Source: Oscillospiraceae bacterium
Lineage (GTDB): Bacteria; Bacillota; Clostridia; Oscillospirales; Acutalibacteraceae
Direction: 5' to 3'
Assembly: GCA_902796295.1 (NCBI GenBank)
Contig: CADBOL010000220.1
Span: forward strand, 1 to 6,078
Length of the DNA: 6,078 bases
Shown here piece by piece: positions 5,964 through 6,078 of this stretch (positions within the stretch are counted from its first letter, which is position 1; every line of letters begins with the position of its first letter). A model generated the notes under the pieces. That model was not told where the DNA came from. It did no database searches and saw only the letters and a list, made by a program, of their open reading frames with translations. The position numbers and the translations under genes were made by a program.

Positions 5964-6078
5964 ATGGTTGATATTTTTAATCTGCTTCTTTCATTTTTCA
6001 AGAGTTTTGCATCAATCTTTTCAGCGATTCTCGCGGCACTCGGGCTGATGATCCCGGAAAATCCGCCCGAGAATCCGG
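5964..6078 (+). CDS. Small hydrophobic protein of unknown function (N-terminal 38 residues; runs off the right edge)
   Basis: I do not recognise this protein. The frame from ATG at 5964 is open to the window end. Residues 4-30 are strongly hydrophobic with one Lys (FNLLLSFFK, then IFSAILAALGL) and could be a transmembrane helix or an uncleaved signal anchor. A proline/glutamate-rich stretch with a PENPPENP repeat (31-38) follows. A modest ribosome binding site (GGGGA, 5951-5955) lies 8 nt upstream and a good promoter about 70 nt upstream, which together argue that it is a real gene. It is divergent from the T-box cassette and shares no obvious link with it. Confidence 0.6.
   Translation, partial: MVDIFNLLLSFFKSFASIFSAILAALGLMIPENPPENP

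Noticed and set aside
1..6078. CRISPR arrays, tRNA genes, insertion sequences
   Set aside because: No spaced direct repeats, cloverleaf sequence, transposase frame or terminal inverted repeats were seen.

Overview
The window looks like part of a Clostridia chromosome, most likely a Ruminococcus/Oscillospiraceae-type gut or rumen anaerobe. The evidence is two T-box riboswitches, consensus housekeeping (sigma-A type) promoters, strong AGGAGG-type ribosome binding sites and mid-range GC content. The lineage is an inference from style, not from a database match.

Layout, read on the minus strand from right to left. A consensus promoter (5785-5813) drives a T-box leader (about 5778-5504) and then a 757-aa protein (5454-3181). 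A second promoter (3070-3098) drives a second T-box leader (about 3063-2788) and a paralogous 762-aa protein (2756-468). After a 24-nt gap comes a class II branched-chain amino acid aminotransferase gene (443 to beyond base 1, cut by the window edge). Both large proteins have the same uncommon three-part design: an XRE-type helix-turn-helix, a cupin domain, and a complete AMP-forming acyl-CoA synthetase of the medium-chain (ACSM/MACS) type. On the plus strand a divergent promoter (5867-5895) precedes a small hydrophobic ORF (5964 to beyond the right edge).

How the genes may work together. Both T-boxes carry UGGU in the antiterminator bulge, which fits tRNAs with A73. The most consistent specifier reading is GUA (Val) for the leader of the aminotransferase operon and AUC (Ile) for the other. 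With the aminotransferase alongside, this suggests that uncharged Val and Ile tRNAs switch on enzymes that activate branched short-chain acids (isobutyrate, 2-methylbutyrate) to CoA thioesters. A 2-oxoacid:ferredoxin oxidoreductase (not in this window) would then carboxylate them reductively to 2-oxo acids, and the aminotransferase would make Val and Ile. Rumen bacteria are known to make branched-chain amino acids from these acids. The pairing of T-box control with an HTH-cupin-acyl-CoA synthetase fusion is the most interesting feature here. The pathway assignment is inference; the T-boxes, domain order and aminotransferase identity are read directly from the sequence.
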